Assembly (NCBI GenBank): GCA_903772945.1
Contig: CAICTM010001188.1
Location: 1 to 34,631, forward strand
Direction: 5' to 3'
Length of the DNA stretch: 34,631 bases
Source of the DNA: Seminavis robusta
Lineage: Eukaryota; Bacillariophyta; Bacillariophyceae; Naviculales; Naviculaceae
Positions 1 through 8,490 of this stretch are shown here, one piece after another. The position numbers were made by a program, and so were the translations under genes. The notes beneath the pieces are model-generated. The model saw nothing but the letters and a program-made list of their open reading frames with translations. It searched no databases and was not told the origin of the DNA. The stretch's first letter is position 1. Each line of letters opens with the position of its first letter.

Positions 1-1
1 T

Positions 2-340
2 GATGATGTCTCCTTTCGATTTGTTCGTCATGATGATTCTCGTGGTCAAGGGCAAAGTGTGACCCATGAGTTGAAACGAGCGGACATCGAAGGAATGACT
101 GGGGAAGATTTGTGCAAGCTCCCGCAACAGCGCAACTCTGTTTTGGTGGATGAATCAACTTGGAATATGGTGAAGAAAGGCAAGCTGGTGATGTACTTTA
201 AATGGAAGGGAAGTTCCGCGAGGTGGCAATTACCCCACGATGCCTTTTTCAAGCTTGATGCATCCAAAATCTTGTCACTTGGTTGTGAACAAAAGCCTCT
301 CACCGTGACGGTTAGCGTTGGGACCAGTCCCCCGTTCTAG
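2..340 (+). CDS. 3' end of an unrecognised protein-coding gene (5' end off the window)
   Basis: An open frame enters at base 2 and runs to TAG at 338-340, giving about 112 residues with no need for an internal start. The visible part is mixed charged and aromatic, for example WNMVKKGKLVMYFKWKG followed by SSARWQLPHDAFFKLDA, which looks like a folded domain and not random translation. No family is recognised. The last 11 or so codons lie in a sequence (about 309-355) that recurs imperfectly at about 458-506, so the C-terminus may have been altered by that duplication. The opposite strand is also open over 46-303, but the plus frame is preferred because it continues through the window edge. Moderate to low confidence. 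Confidence 0.4.
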   Translation, partial: DDVSFRFVRHDDSRGQGQSVTHELKRADIEGMTGEDLCKLPQQRNSVLVDESTWNMVKKGKLVMYFKWKGSSARWQLPHDAFFKLDASKILSLGCEQKPLTVTVSVGTSPPF

Positions 341-1135
341 AACCCCCTCTCAGATGGGATCCAGGCTCACGGTTCTGGACTACCGGTAGTTTGTGGTTTT
401 CTTGGGATACTATGCAATTAATCTTTACTTTTAAATGTCGGGCTCATCGCAGTGGCCGGTTAGGGTTGGGACCACTCCCCCATTCTAGAGCCCCCTTTCA
501 GATGTCACTGAACTGGTTGCTGTTGTGATCCTGGCTCACCGAACTGGCCTCCTAGTTTACGTATGTTGGTTACTATGCAATTAATGCTTACTTTTGTATG
601 TTCCTCCTGTGTGGCAAGGTGGACGGTGACATCATCCGAATGCTAGGACGCTGTCACAGTGATGCCATGATGGGATACCTGCATCTACAGGCACAAAAAT
701 TTCATGAAACAATTCGCCAGTGTCATGTTCAACAATAGCACTTACACCTTCCTTCCAGACGATACGGCCCCATAGTGCAAGTTGTGATCCAGTTTCACCG
801 TGCTGGCCTCCTTCATGATTTTCTTTGGTTACTTGCAATCAATCTTTACTTTTGTATGTCAGGCTCACCGTACTGACCTACCGTAGCTAGCTAGATAGTT
901 TCTGTTTTTCTTTGGTTTTACTATGCAATTAATCTTTACTTCTGTTGTATGTCGCTTCCTTTCGTCTTTTCCTTTTTCTTCATTTATTTCCTAAACATTG
1001 AATCATTTCTTCTTTCATTCCTTCAAAAACGACAAGCTATGTGTTTTCCTCTCGTTTTCGAGACATCACCCCGTCTACTGTCAGTCAGTCGTTTGTTCGT
1101 CGTGCTGCGCCCTTCGCTCGGCTGCTTTGCTTTGC
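341..1135. repeat. Spacer of degenerate dispersed repeats
   Basis: No convincing gene. A core resembling actatgcaattaatctttac, followed by tttgtatgt, recurs at 409-437, 572-601, 831-859 and 920-951. It is often preceded by a ctcaccg-actgg-type segment. A second block (gttgggaccactcccccatt type) occurs at about 314-360 and 463-507. Copies are imperfect and unevenly spaced (about 90-260 bp). This suggests old, repeatedly duplicated spacer DNA and not a regular satellite. Confidence 0.6.
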
Positions 1136-3328
1136 TTAGCACATGGCGCTGGACGGATCATCGTCCGAGTCTTCTTCATACACCACCGGAGCGGGCGCCG
1201 ATTGCCCACGAGCACTTCGACTGGGAGCTTCACTCACGAGGGTGGTATCTTGCGTGAGATCATCGGGAAAGTCTTCTTGGTCACCTCCCACCCATGCCGG
1301 TGGATCTTCGGGCGGTGGGGGTGGCACACCACCAGCAGCGGACGGTGGCGCACCCGGTGGAGGAGGTGGTGGTGGAACTCCCTGAAGCCGACTGGCACTG
1401 GTCATGGCGACGACATTGAGTCCACCGCTCTTTTCCCAGTTCTCGGATTCTCCCAAATCCTCGGGAATGTGCAAGAGACGTCGGTTGGTACGACGACGCG
1501 CCGCCGCTACAGCCTTTTGATAGGCGATATCTTGACTGTCAATGGGTTCGCCATCATCATCCGTTTCTTCCTTCATGAGTCCATCTTGTTCCAAGAGAGC
1601 CTGTTCGGCGTCACGCTTTTCCCGTTCCCCCTGAATGGTTTCCATGGGATGCGCACACCAGCAAGGACAGACCTTGTTCATCATGACCTTCTTTTGGTAT
1701 TCCAAGTAGAATTCCTTGACTTCGGCAGCTCTCGCACACTGCTGGGGCTTGGCATCACGACCATTGAGCATATCAATGGCTTCGGGGTATTCGTGTACCA
1801 ACTTGTCGACGACTTCGATTTGGGCGTACTTGCCACGACTGGCCATGTGCAAGGGGAGACTTCCATTAATAGTCGTCGCCATGAGACCTTCGGGATAAAC
1901 CTTCAAGAGGAGCTCGAGTACTTCCAATTTGGGACGGAATGGTTTTCCTTCGCATGCCACATGCAACGGCGTCAATCCTTTGCGATCGGGTTCCAAGACA
2001 CAGTAGGGATGCGCATCAATAATGGCTTCGACACATTCGACGGGCAAACGATTGACAACGGCCAAATGCAAGGGATTGCGTCCATCCGCTTTCGTGGGAT
2101 GCTTCATGGCTTGGGGGTAATGATCCAACAACAAGTTGATAATCTCGATAGGCGCCTGTTTGGTACACGCATGATGCAAGGGCGTCAAACTCTTGTTGTC
2201 ACTAATCATGCGAATCTGCGAATACTTTTCAATCATCATGCGGGCGACGAGAATACTGGAATTCTTTTCACTTGCGTAATGCACGGGCGTGCATCCCATC
2301 TTGTCCATTTTAGTCACAGCCTTGGGGTACTTATCAACGAGTATCTGAATGAGTTTCAAATTGGCCTTGCCGCCCTTGCAGGCAATATGGAGTGGCAACA
2401 ATCGATTGTTGTCTCCCGTCTTGATTCCTTCGGGGTACTGTTCGAGTAAGAAATTGATAATCTCGAGGGGCGCGCCATTGCGACACGCGGCATGGAGTGG
2501 CAAATTGCCCCCCTTGTCGGTATCAAAGATCGCTTCGGTGTGTTCCTTGAAGACGTACTCGACAATTTCAAACGTGGCGCCGTCGGCCGCGGCACGGTAC
2601 AGCGGCAAGCGTCCCCAGGAATCCTTCATGGAGAGCGCTTCCGGATGATGATCGACGAGCATCTTGATGGTTTCGAGCGACGCGCCGTTGGAAATGGCAA
2701 TGGCGACATGGGTCTTTCCAAAACTACGCGCTTTACTAGCCGCCACGGGATGCTGTTCAATCAACCACTCAATCGTATCAATGGGCGACTTGTTCTCACA
2801 GGCGATCTCGAGTGGCATGACACCTCTCATTTCCGTCTTTTTCTTCATGGCTCCGGGATACTCTTCATAGATCATTTCGAGCAATTCAATGTCCCGCTTG
2901 TACGCGACGGCAATATGAAAGGGCAAACGTCCCGTCTTGTCGGTTTCTTCACAGGCTTCACTGTAGTGATCCAACAACATTTGAATGACTTCCATGGGCG
3001 CATCGAATTGGATGGCCACGTGGAGTGGCAATTTGCCATTGTCGGGATTCTTGGTCTTGACGGCTTTGGGCCAAGTTCCAATCAAGAACTGGACCACATC
3101 GGCATCGGCTTGTGTCGCGCAGGCAATGTGGAGCGGGTAGTTGCCCTTTAGGTCGCGTTGACGAATCGTCCTCCAGCCGACCAAATGCGACCATTCTTCC
3201 ATGGGTTCACTCTCCCAGAGCGCCTTGTGAAGCGGAGGATTCTCCGGGGGTGGCCGCGGGTTGTCTGGGTCTTCCGGGAACGGCCACATGTCGGGATGCG
3301 GGATTTTCTTCAAAATTTGGGCTGCCAT
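1136..3328 (-). CDS. Ankyrin-repeat protein with C-terminal polyproline region
   Basis: The 730-residue product starts at ATG 3326-3328 and ends at TAA 1136-1138. From about residue 30 to 500 it consists of roughly a dozen ankyrin-type repeats of about 36 residues, visible as recurring G-x-x-PLHxAC then EI-x-LLL-x-x-YPEA. The repeats are the diatom-style variant, where a YP or HP replaces the usual loop sequence. A Cys-rich patch (CPCWCAHP) follows near 545. The tail holds an acidic stretch and a formin-like polyproline run (GVPPPPPPPGAPP and GVPPPPPEDPP), then an acidic C-terminus. Ankyrin arrays bind protein partners. The polyproline region could recruit profilin, SH3 or WW domains, but no enzyme domain is seen. 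The opposite strand carries a 483-codon open frame, here taken as a shadow of the repeat codons. A cytoplasmic scaffold role is inference. Confidence 0.9.
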   Translation of the reverse strand: MAAQILKKIPHPDMWPFPEDPDNPRPPPENPPLHKALWESEPMEEWSHLVGWRTIRQRDLKGNYPLHIACATQADADVVQFLIGTWPKAVKTKNPDNGKLPLHVAIQFDAPMEVIQMLLDHYSEACEETDKTGRLPFHIAVAYKRDIELLEMIYEEYPGAMKKKTEMRGVMPLEIACENKSPIDTIEWLIEQHPVAASKARSFGKTHVAIAISNGASLETIKMLVDHHPEALSMKDSWGRLPLYRAAADGATFEIVEYVFKEHTEAIFDTDKGGNLPLHAACRNGAPLEIINFLLEQYPEGIKTGDNNRLLPLHIACKGGKANLKLIQILVDKYPKAVTKMDKMGCTPVHYASEKNSSILVARMMIEKYSQIRMISDNKSLTPLHHACTKQAPIEIINLLLDHYPQAMKHPTKADGRNPLHLAVVNRLPVECVEAIIDAHPYCVLEPDRKGLTPLHVACEGKPFRPKLEVLELLLKVYPEGLMATTINGSLPLHMASRGKYAQIEVVDKLVHEYPEAIDMLNGRDAKPQQCARAAEVKEFYLEYQKKVMMNKVCPCWCAHPMETIQGEREKRDAEQALLEQDGLMKEETDDDGEPIDSQDIAYQKAVAAARRRTNRRLLHIPEDLGESENWEKSGGLNVVAMTSASRLQGVPPPPPPPGAPPSAAGGVPPPPPEDPPAWVGGDQEDFPDDLTQDTTLVSEAPSRSARGQSAPAPVVYEEDSDDDPSSAMC

Positions 3329-4130
3329 GGTGATGCTTGTTTGTTTGGTTGCTGGGTTCTACTGTATCTACTACTGACTACTTGCTAGAAAGAGGAGGCT
3401 TTGGAAGAGGATGAATGAATGCAACTGCTTTGTGAATCAATGAATCGAATCAAGGAGCCGCTGTTAGTAGCCACAACAACAACAAGGCTTGCTCGAAGTG
3501 GTCTTTGTAATGCCAACAAGAGATGGAAGAATACAGGTCTTGGACAATTTGCTTGCTGCTCTTGTTGTTGCGGTGTTGCTTATTGCTGGTTGAGCTGTTC
3601 CTTGTTCAAGATGGGATCGGGTGACCTCCAGTACAATTCTACAGTCATACAATTTTAGACTGTCCAGGTAGAGACGCTCACAAAGATTACCAAATTGGTC
3701 ATTACATTCACCACTATTTAACTGTAGTCTACTCCACTGCCAGTTTTTTTTTGGTGAACGCTAGATTTAGTAGGCATCTTGCTCGCAAACCCATGGCTTT
3801 AAATCCGTGTTGGAATTTTTGGCACGCTACTCGTGATTCTCTGTGACTTGTGACAGTAGATAGATGACTTGGTCACTTTTGTTCCGCACAAAATGACTGC
3901 TTCTGTATTTTCAGTGATCTCATAAAGTAAGGTTAGAGCTAAATGTGTGTTCAGTGGACAGAGGAATTGGTCCCCAAGAAGCGACCATGGCCACAGCTTT
4001 TTCTTGGATCTTTGACTGCCGTCGTCCAAAACAAACACCATACAGTTCGATCGCCAACCACTGCAATCCATCTGCATCTATTGGTTCTGAGGTCGTGAAA
4101 GATCCCATCTGAAGTACCACCAACATCACC
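3329..4130. other. Divergent intergenic region
   Basis: About 800 bp between the ankyrin gene (minus) and the mL54 gene (plus), so it must contain both promoters. Short open frames occur on both strands but show no domain or consistent codon use. Nothing else is recognised. Confidence 0.5.
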
Positions 4131-4529
4131 ATGACACACATTATTTCCAAGATATCCCGCTGCGTCTCTCGCTTGTCGGTGGTGTCAAGACAGCAGCATC
4201 TGCCCATCATTACTACTGCCACTACAAGCACTACCTATTGTTGTCGAAGTTATTCTCGACCCACGACACCATCCCAAATGCCGCTAGAACCTGGGACTCC
4301 GATTCAAGGAATGGACTTTTTCAAAGGTGGTGACAGTCAAGAACCCATTGTGGCACTCGACCGAAACGAGTATCCCGGATGGGTCAATACGTTGGCATCG
4401 CCACTGCCCAGTTTGGCAAAACTCCGTAAAATGCCAGAAGAAGAGGCAGATGATAAATTGAAAATGAGATATCTCAAACTCAAACGACGCATGGTCATCA
4501 AGGAAAGTAATATAGGGAGGGCAAAATAG
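4131..4529 (+). CDS. MRPL54: Mitochondrial ribosomal protein mL54 (MRPL54/yeast MRPL37 family)
   Basis: The product is 132 residues, close to the usual size for this family. The first 45 or so residues are rich in Arg, Ser and Thr with no acidic residues, as in a mitochondrial presequence. The family signature then follows: GMDFFKGGDSQEPIVALDRN and then EYPGWVNTL, matching the family pattern G-x-D-x-x-K-G-x-x-P-V-x-L-x-x-x-EYPxWL at about residues 58-90. The C-terminal third is a Lys/Arg-rich helix (KLKMRYLKLKRRMVIKESN), as expected for rRNA contact in the mitochondrial large subunit. ATG 4131 lies in a good context (caccATGa). The gene has no introns. Family membership comes from motif recognition. 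Confidence 0.85.
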   Translation: MTHIISKISRCVSRLSVVSRQQHLPIITTATTSTTYCCRSYSRPTTPSQMPLEPGTPIQGMDFFKGGDSQEPIVALDRNEYPGWVNTLASPLPSLAKLRKMPEEEADDKLKMRYLKLKRRMVIKESNIGRAK

Positions 4530-5681
4530 AAATAGTGGAGAGAGAGGCTGGAAGTGGAGGACGTATTGTGCTCCGTCGAGTACCACACTGCATACTAGTA
4601 CATGTTGACCCATTGACAGCTATCTATCTAGATATTCTAAAAGGCCCAAGGAAAGATCCAGCAATATGCCTGTTCATGGAAACAAACAAAGCACTAGTTT
4701 AATGTACCGTAATGTCTAGCTAGCTAGAGGCTGGCTTGCTGGCTAAGAGAATGGTTGTCACCCCAAACCTTGCTATGTTCTTTTGTCACCCTTCCCAGAC
4801 CAAGCGTACCGCTATGTGTAGTTCTGACCTCCTGTCCACTGGCAAGAGTCTGGAGTCCGGAAGATTGATACAGGGTAGGTAGGTACTCTGTTCACCTGTT
4901 GTCCGAACCAAAGGCAGCACCAGCGTGTCTCCCTTCCCGTAGTACAGTTTCCAAGATGAAGCAGCCCACCCTAAAAGAAAGCAGGGTCAGCTTCCTTCAT
5001 GTAGTTGACTTTACTACCGGTAGTGCTTTCCCCAGATATGACCCTATTGCTGCAAAGTAGGAAGTCAGCTCGTGGCAAGCAAACAACTTGTGTCACAACC
5101 ACTAGCTCGATATGCCGTACTGCATTGGTAGAGCAGCATCAGCCATAAGCGATGCACCGAAAGCAAACCTCAAGATTCCACTGTATATACAGCTCCTGTA
5201 TATATACTATAGGAGCTGATGTGGTGGTCTCTGTCTTGCCTTGACCGCAACAGTCGTAGGCACATCATCACTTTGCTTCAACTGGCCTGATCAATAAAGA
5301 AGAGAGCTTCAGGGCGCAGCTTAGCGGGTGGCTGATACTACAAACCTGCGCCACTGAACAAGTGGCAGGGCCAAATCATCATTCAACCGGATTTGGTCTT
5401 TGAGCCATGGATATTATGTTTTTTTGCACTCAGCCACTCCCAAGTAAGTGGATTTTGGCACGGGTCTGAAGTCTGAAGCCCATGTTTGCTTCCAGGTCGG
5501 TCACGAGCGGCCACAGCTAGATCTATTGTGGGCCGCTGCTGGCTGCACATTCTGAAGGCGCAGTCCCCAAGTGCCTCGCAGCAGTATGAGCAAATCCTCA
5601 GGTTGCTTGTTGGTTTGAGCAGGCCAGCCAGTCTAGTCTGCAAAGGACGCAAGGAATCAGTCGCTGTTGAGTGTGCGTTTT
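4530..5681. other. Intergenic, no gene recognised
   Basis: Only short, unconvincing open frames occur (for example 5383-5652 minus, 5486-5704 plus). There are several GCTAGC tracts near 4722 and a small AT-rich imperfect palindrome (ctgtatatacagctcctgta) near 5181-5200. No RNA gene is recognised. Confidence 0.5.
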
Positions 5682-5757
5682 ACCTCGGCAGGTTAACTGC
5701 CTGAGTTCTCAACCCCTTTACCTCGGCAGGTAAACTGCCTGAGTTCTCAACCCCTTT
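5682..5757. repeat. Two tandem 38-bp units, each with an internal palindrome
   Basis: Units 5682-5719 and 5720-5757 differ at one base. Each contains an inverted repeat around ggcagGTTAACtgcc or its variant, giving a short hairpin (ggcagtt/aactgcc). The pair abuts the heptamer microsatellite that follows. Confidence 0.85.
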
Positions 5758-6615
5758 AATGCTATTTCCTATTTCCTATTTCCTATTTCCTATATCCTAT
5801 TTCCTATTTCCTATTCCGGTGAAGCCAAAGTATAAGGATAGAGATAGTCATAAGCCAACAAAACTGAACATTGATGGTTCAATACAAGTTAGGGGTAGGA
5901 ATAAATCATTAATATTTAAGGTTAGTGCAATCATCACAACAGCACAATAAGCCAGCAGGATTTTTAAAGGTTAGAGTTACAATAAGGGAATGGCAGCTGG
6001 TAAATTATAGAGTAGCGGGCGGCAACACATGACGTAGTGTCAGGGCTAGCTTAATAAAAAGAAGGTTGCAATGAGGGAATGAATGATACCGGGCGGCAAC
6101 ACACGACGTAGTCGGGTGTTGTCGCCGGGGCTAGCTTGAAAGATGGGTGCAATCCGAACATAATCCCCCTTCTTCTATCGCAGCTCCCGCTGACTTAAAT
6201 GCTATTTCCTATTCCGGTGAAGCCAAAATATAGGGATAGAGATAGTCTTAAGCCAACAAAACTGGAAATTGAAGGTTCTACAAATTTAGGGGTAGGAATA
6301 AATCATGATTATTCAAGGTTAGTGCACTCAACACAATAAGCCTACAGAAGCTACAAAGAATACAATTACATAAGGGAATGACAGCTGTAAAATTATGGTT
6401 AGCGGGCGGCAACACACTACGAAGTCGGGTGTTGTCGCCAGGGCTAGCTTAAATAAAAAAGAAGGTTACAATGAGGGAATGATACCGGGCGGCAACACAC
6501 GACGAAGTCGGGTGTTGTCGCCAGGGCTATCTTGAAAGAAGGGTGCAATCTCAAACATGATCCTTGTTCTTCTATTTGTCTTTCTGCCGAGGTATCGCAG
6601 CTCCCGCTGACTTAA
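5758..6615. repeat. Tandem duplication (about 440 + 418 bp) with paired hairpin cores
   Basis: Unit 1 (about 5758-6197) and unit 2 (about 6198-6615) share order and sequence. Both run from aatgctatttcctattccgg through gccaa-a-ataggataga and aggggtaggaataaatcat to cagctcccgctgactta. Each unit contains two copies of a GC-rich motif, cgggcggcaacacacgacg then agtcgggtgttgtcgcc (6016-6052 with its right arm partly lost, 6089-6137, 6403-6450, 6485-6532). The motif is itself an imperfect inverted repeat with arms of about 18 nt and a loop of a few bases. No coding capacity is seen. It may be a non-autonomous element or a structured transcript. Confidence 0.8.
5763..5815. repeat. Heptamer microsatellite (tatttcc)n
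   Basis: About seven head-to-tail copies of tatttcc with one variant (tatatcc). It sits at the start of the first 430-bp repeat unit. In the second unit (about 6198) the same position has only one or two copies, so the array expanded after or during the duplication. Confidence 0.9.
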
Positions 6616-6924
6616 TGACCTTTGCTTTGAGCCATTCTCGTCGCTACAGTACCAGCTGCTAGCTACTAGCTAGCTCCAGCTAGAGCCAAGTTCTGCCGTC
6701 ACTTACTCAATTGAGAGACTTGAGGCTTCCTGCTTTTCGGCTCCCTCCAAGCCAGCATTAAAACAGCAGTACATGTACCACTTTCGCATTGACCGCGGTG
6801 GGGTCCTCGAAAGAAGCTCTTATTGTTCCGGTGCGTGCTGTAATCGTGATAGCCCTGGGGTGCGCACCACCAGGTACTAGCTAGCTAGTAGTACATGAAC
6901 TTGTTTGAGATTGAATGATCTCAT
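6616..6924. other. Intergenic, no gene recognised
   Basis: Contains GCTAGC-rich palindromic tracts at about 6657-6684 and 6877-6890. No open frame of note. Confidence 0.5.
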
Positions 6925-6961
6925 ACTCTTGAGCTGATGGTGCACAACCTGATTGCTCGCC

Positions 6962-7338
6962 CCTGGACCGTCCGACGGTTTTTGCTCAGGTTTAAAAACT
7001 GCTCAAATTGTGGTTCTCGTTAAGGGAATGTTAAGGGAATGTTGAAGCTTTAAGGGAATGTTAAGGGAATGTTGAGGATTTAAGGGAATGTTTTAAGGGA
7101 ATGTTTATTTAAGGGAATGTTCATTTTTTTTAAGGGAATGTTCTATGGGGTTTACATGAAGGCTTAGAGGAATGTTTCGAAGCCTTAAGGGAATGTTGTT
7201 AAGGGAATGTTGATTTAAGGGAATGTTAAGGGAATGTTGAGGATTTAAGGGAATGTTTTAAGGGAATGTTTAGGGGAATGTTTCCACTGCGATATTTTGA
7301 GTTTTTTTAAAACCTGAGGGAAAACTGTTGGACGGACC
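6962..7338. mobile_element. MITE-like element: TIRs around an 11-mer tandem array
   Basis: The ends are inverted repeats of about 33 bp. The left end reads ggaccgtccgacgg then tttttgctcaggttt (from 6965). The reverse complement of the right end reads ggtccgtccaacag then ttttccctcaggttt (from 7338). The direct repeat tgctcgcc lies outside both ends (6954-6961 and 7339-7346), as an 8-bp target duplication would; on the left there are 3 extra bases before the TIR. The core holds 14 exact and 2 variant copies of aagggaatgtt, all in one orientation, separated by 0 to about 20 bases. No protein is encoded, so it is non-autonomous. The 8-bp duplication would fit hAT-like or similar elements, but superfamily is unassigned. 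Confidence 0.75.
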
Positions 7339-7658
7339 TGCTCGCCAGGATACTCGAAGCCCAATAAAAATAGGTAACCATCTCTTGATGTCTACTCGCA
7401 CCGTGCATGTAGACTACTAGATACCCGCATCGTTCTTTCAGAAGCCGACTGCTACGAAGTACCGGTACTGTGCCAGGTACCAAAGGTTTCTAGGGAGCCA
7501 GCTTGGAAAAAACATGGGGCTGGTAGGTGGCTGTGCGGTCTCTGCGGTCAGGCAACCAACCGCTAGCTAGCTATCGTAGTTGATAGAGACAAGAGACAGT
7601 GTCGTAGTAGTACTATAGCCATTGCTAGCTAGCTACCGTACCAGTAGCTAAAGAGAGA

Positions 7659-7835
7659 ATGGCCAAGTTCAAGAAGGGCAAGAAGGGTGGGAAAAGCCAA
7701 CAAAAGCAGAATGACCATCATGGCAACAGCAACATGGTTGGAAGACTGACGGACATGACGATTCGAGTCGTGCATAAATGGATCCTAATCAAGTTTTGGG
7801 ACCCGTTTCAAAAATGTATTAAAGCTACTTTTTGA
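7659..7835 (+). pseudogene. Small Lys-rich open frame running into a foldback element
   Basis: ATG 7659 opens a 58-codon frame. The first 38 or so codons look like genuine coding sequence (MAKFKKGKKGGKSQQKQ, then NMVGRLTDMTIRVVH). After that the frame runs straight into the inverted repeat that starts at about 7763 and ends at TGA in its loop. The simplest reading is the 5' remnant of a gene interrupted by the foldback. It could also be a chance frame. No family is recognised. Confidence 0.3.
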
Positions 7836-7899
7836 GCTCTAATGCATTTTTGAAACCGGTCCCAAAGATTGATTAGGATTCGATTTATCCCCGACTCAA
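7763..7899. repeat. Foldback (long imperfect inverted repeat)
   Basis: Two arms of about 58 nt pair across an 18-20 nt centre (aagctactttttgagctc). The left arm contains cctaatcaagttttgggacc and gtttcaaaaatgtatta. The right arm, reverse-complemented, contains cctaatcaatctttgggacc and gtttcaaaaatgcatta. Pairing continues outward through gcataaat/ggataaat and gagtcg. No clear target duplication was found, so this may be a palindromic MITE or a local inverted duplication. Confidence 0.75.
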
Positions 7900-8490
7900 C
7901 CCCACTCGATCACTCCAAAACAAGAAGATGACGAGCAAATCGACAAGTCGTTCCGCTCTTCTGCTCACCTTCTGCAGGCCCACTTAGAACTGCAGTGCCG
8001 TACCGGTACCGGTACCACTCCACGACATCGCCTACGCTGTATTGTGTGACAGCCTTGGGTGCGTGGTCAGGAACTCTTGTCGGAGAAGATTGAATTATTT
8101 ATCTCGTACGGTACCCTTGAGCGAGCTGATGGTGGCAAATCTGCTGACAGCTTGCTTGACAGCCTTACCCTGCCATACTCGAAGCCCAATGAAAAAAAGG
8201 TAACCATCTCTGAATGTCTACTCGCACCGTACATGTAGATATCCGCATCGTGCGTTCTTTCAAAGAGCCGACTGCTGCAAGTAGATCTAGGCCTACCGGT
8301 ACCAAAGGCTTCAATGGAGCGAAGATACAACATGGGGCTGATACCGGTAGGTGGCTGTGCGGTCTGGGAGCGGTCAAATCGTCAAAGCGGTTCCGCTGTT
8401 CCGCTCTTCCGCTGTTCCGCTCACCATGTAATTCTGCCGGGCCCAATAGAACTGCCTGTACACTTCACGCCATTGTGTACAGTACTGGTC

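Larger units (their letters stand above)
6925..8490. repeat. Segmental duplication, copy A interrupted by two insertions
   Basis: Copy A (about 6925-8060) and copy B (about 8110-8490) match in order. Shared anchors are the segment around gagctgatggtg; atactcgaagcccaat; ggtaaccatctct with the following gtctactcgcaccgt; accaaagg and gatct-type blocks; acatggggctg; ggtggctgtgcggtct; and the ttccgctctt block followed by agaactgc. Copy A is longer because it holds the TIR element at 6962-7338 and a segment of about 380 bp (about 7553-7935) with a small open frame and a foldback. Copy B approximates the pre-insertion state. Confidence 0.75.

Noticed and set aside
998..2449. 483-codon plus-strand open frame
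   Set aside because: Antisense shadow of the ankyrin repeats: it follows the repeat periodicity and has no domain of its own.
7022..7282. CRISPR-like appearance of the aagggaatgtt array
   Set aside because: Repeats are 11 bp, spacers are 0 to about 20 bp and partly shared, the genome is eukaryotic, and the array is enclosed by TIRs.
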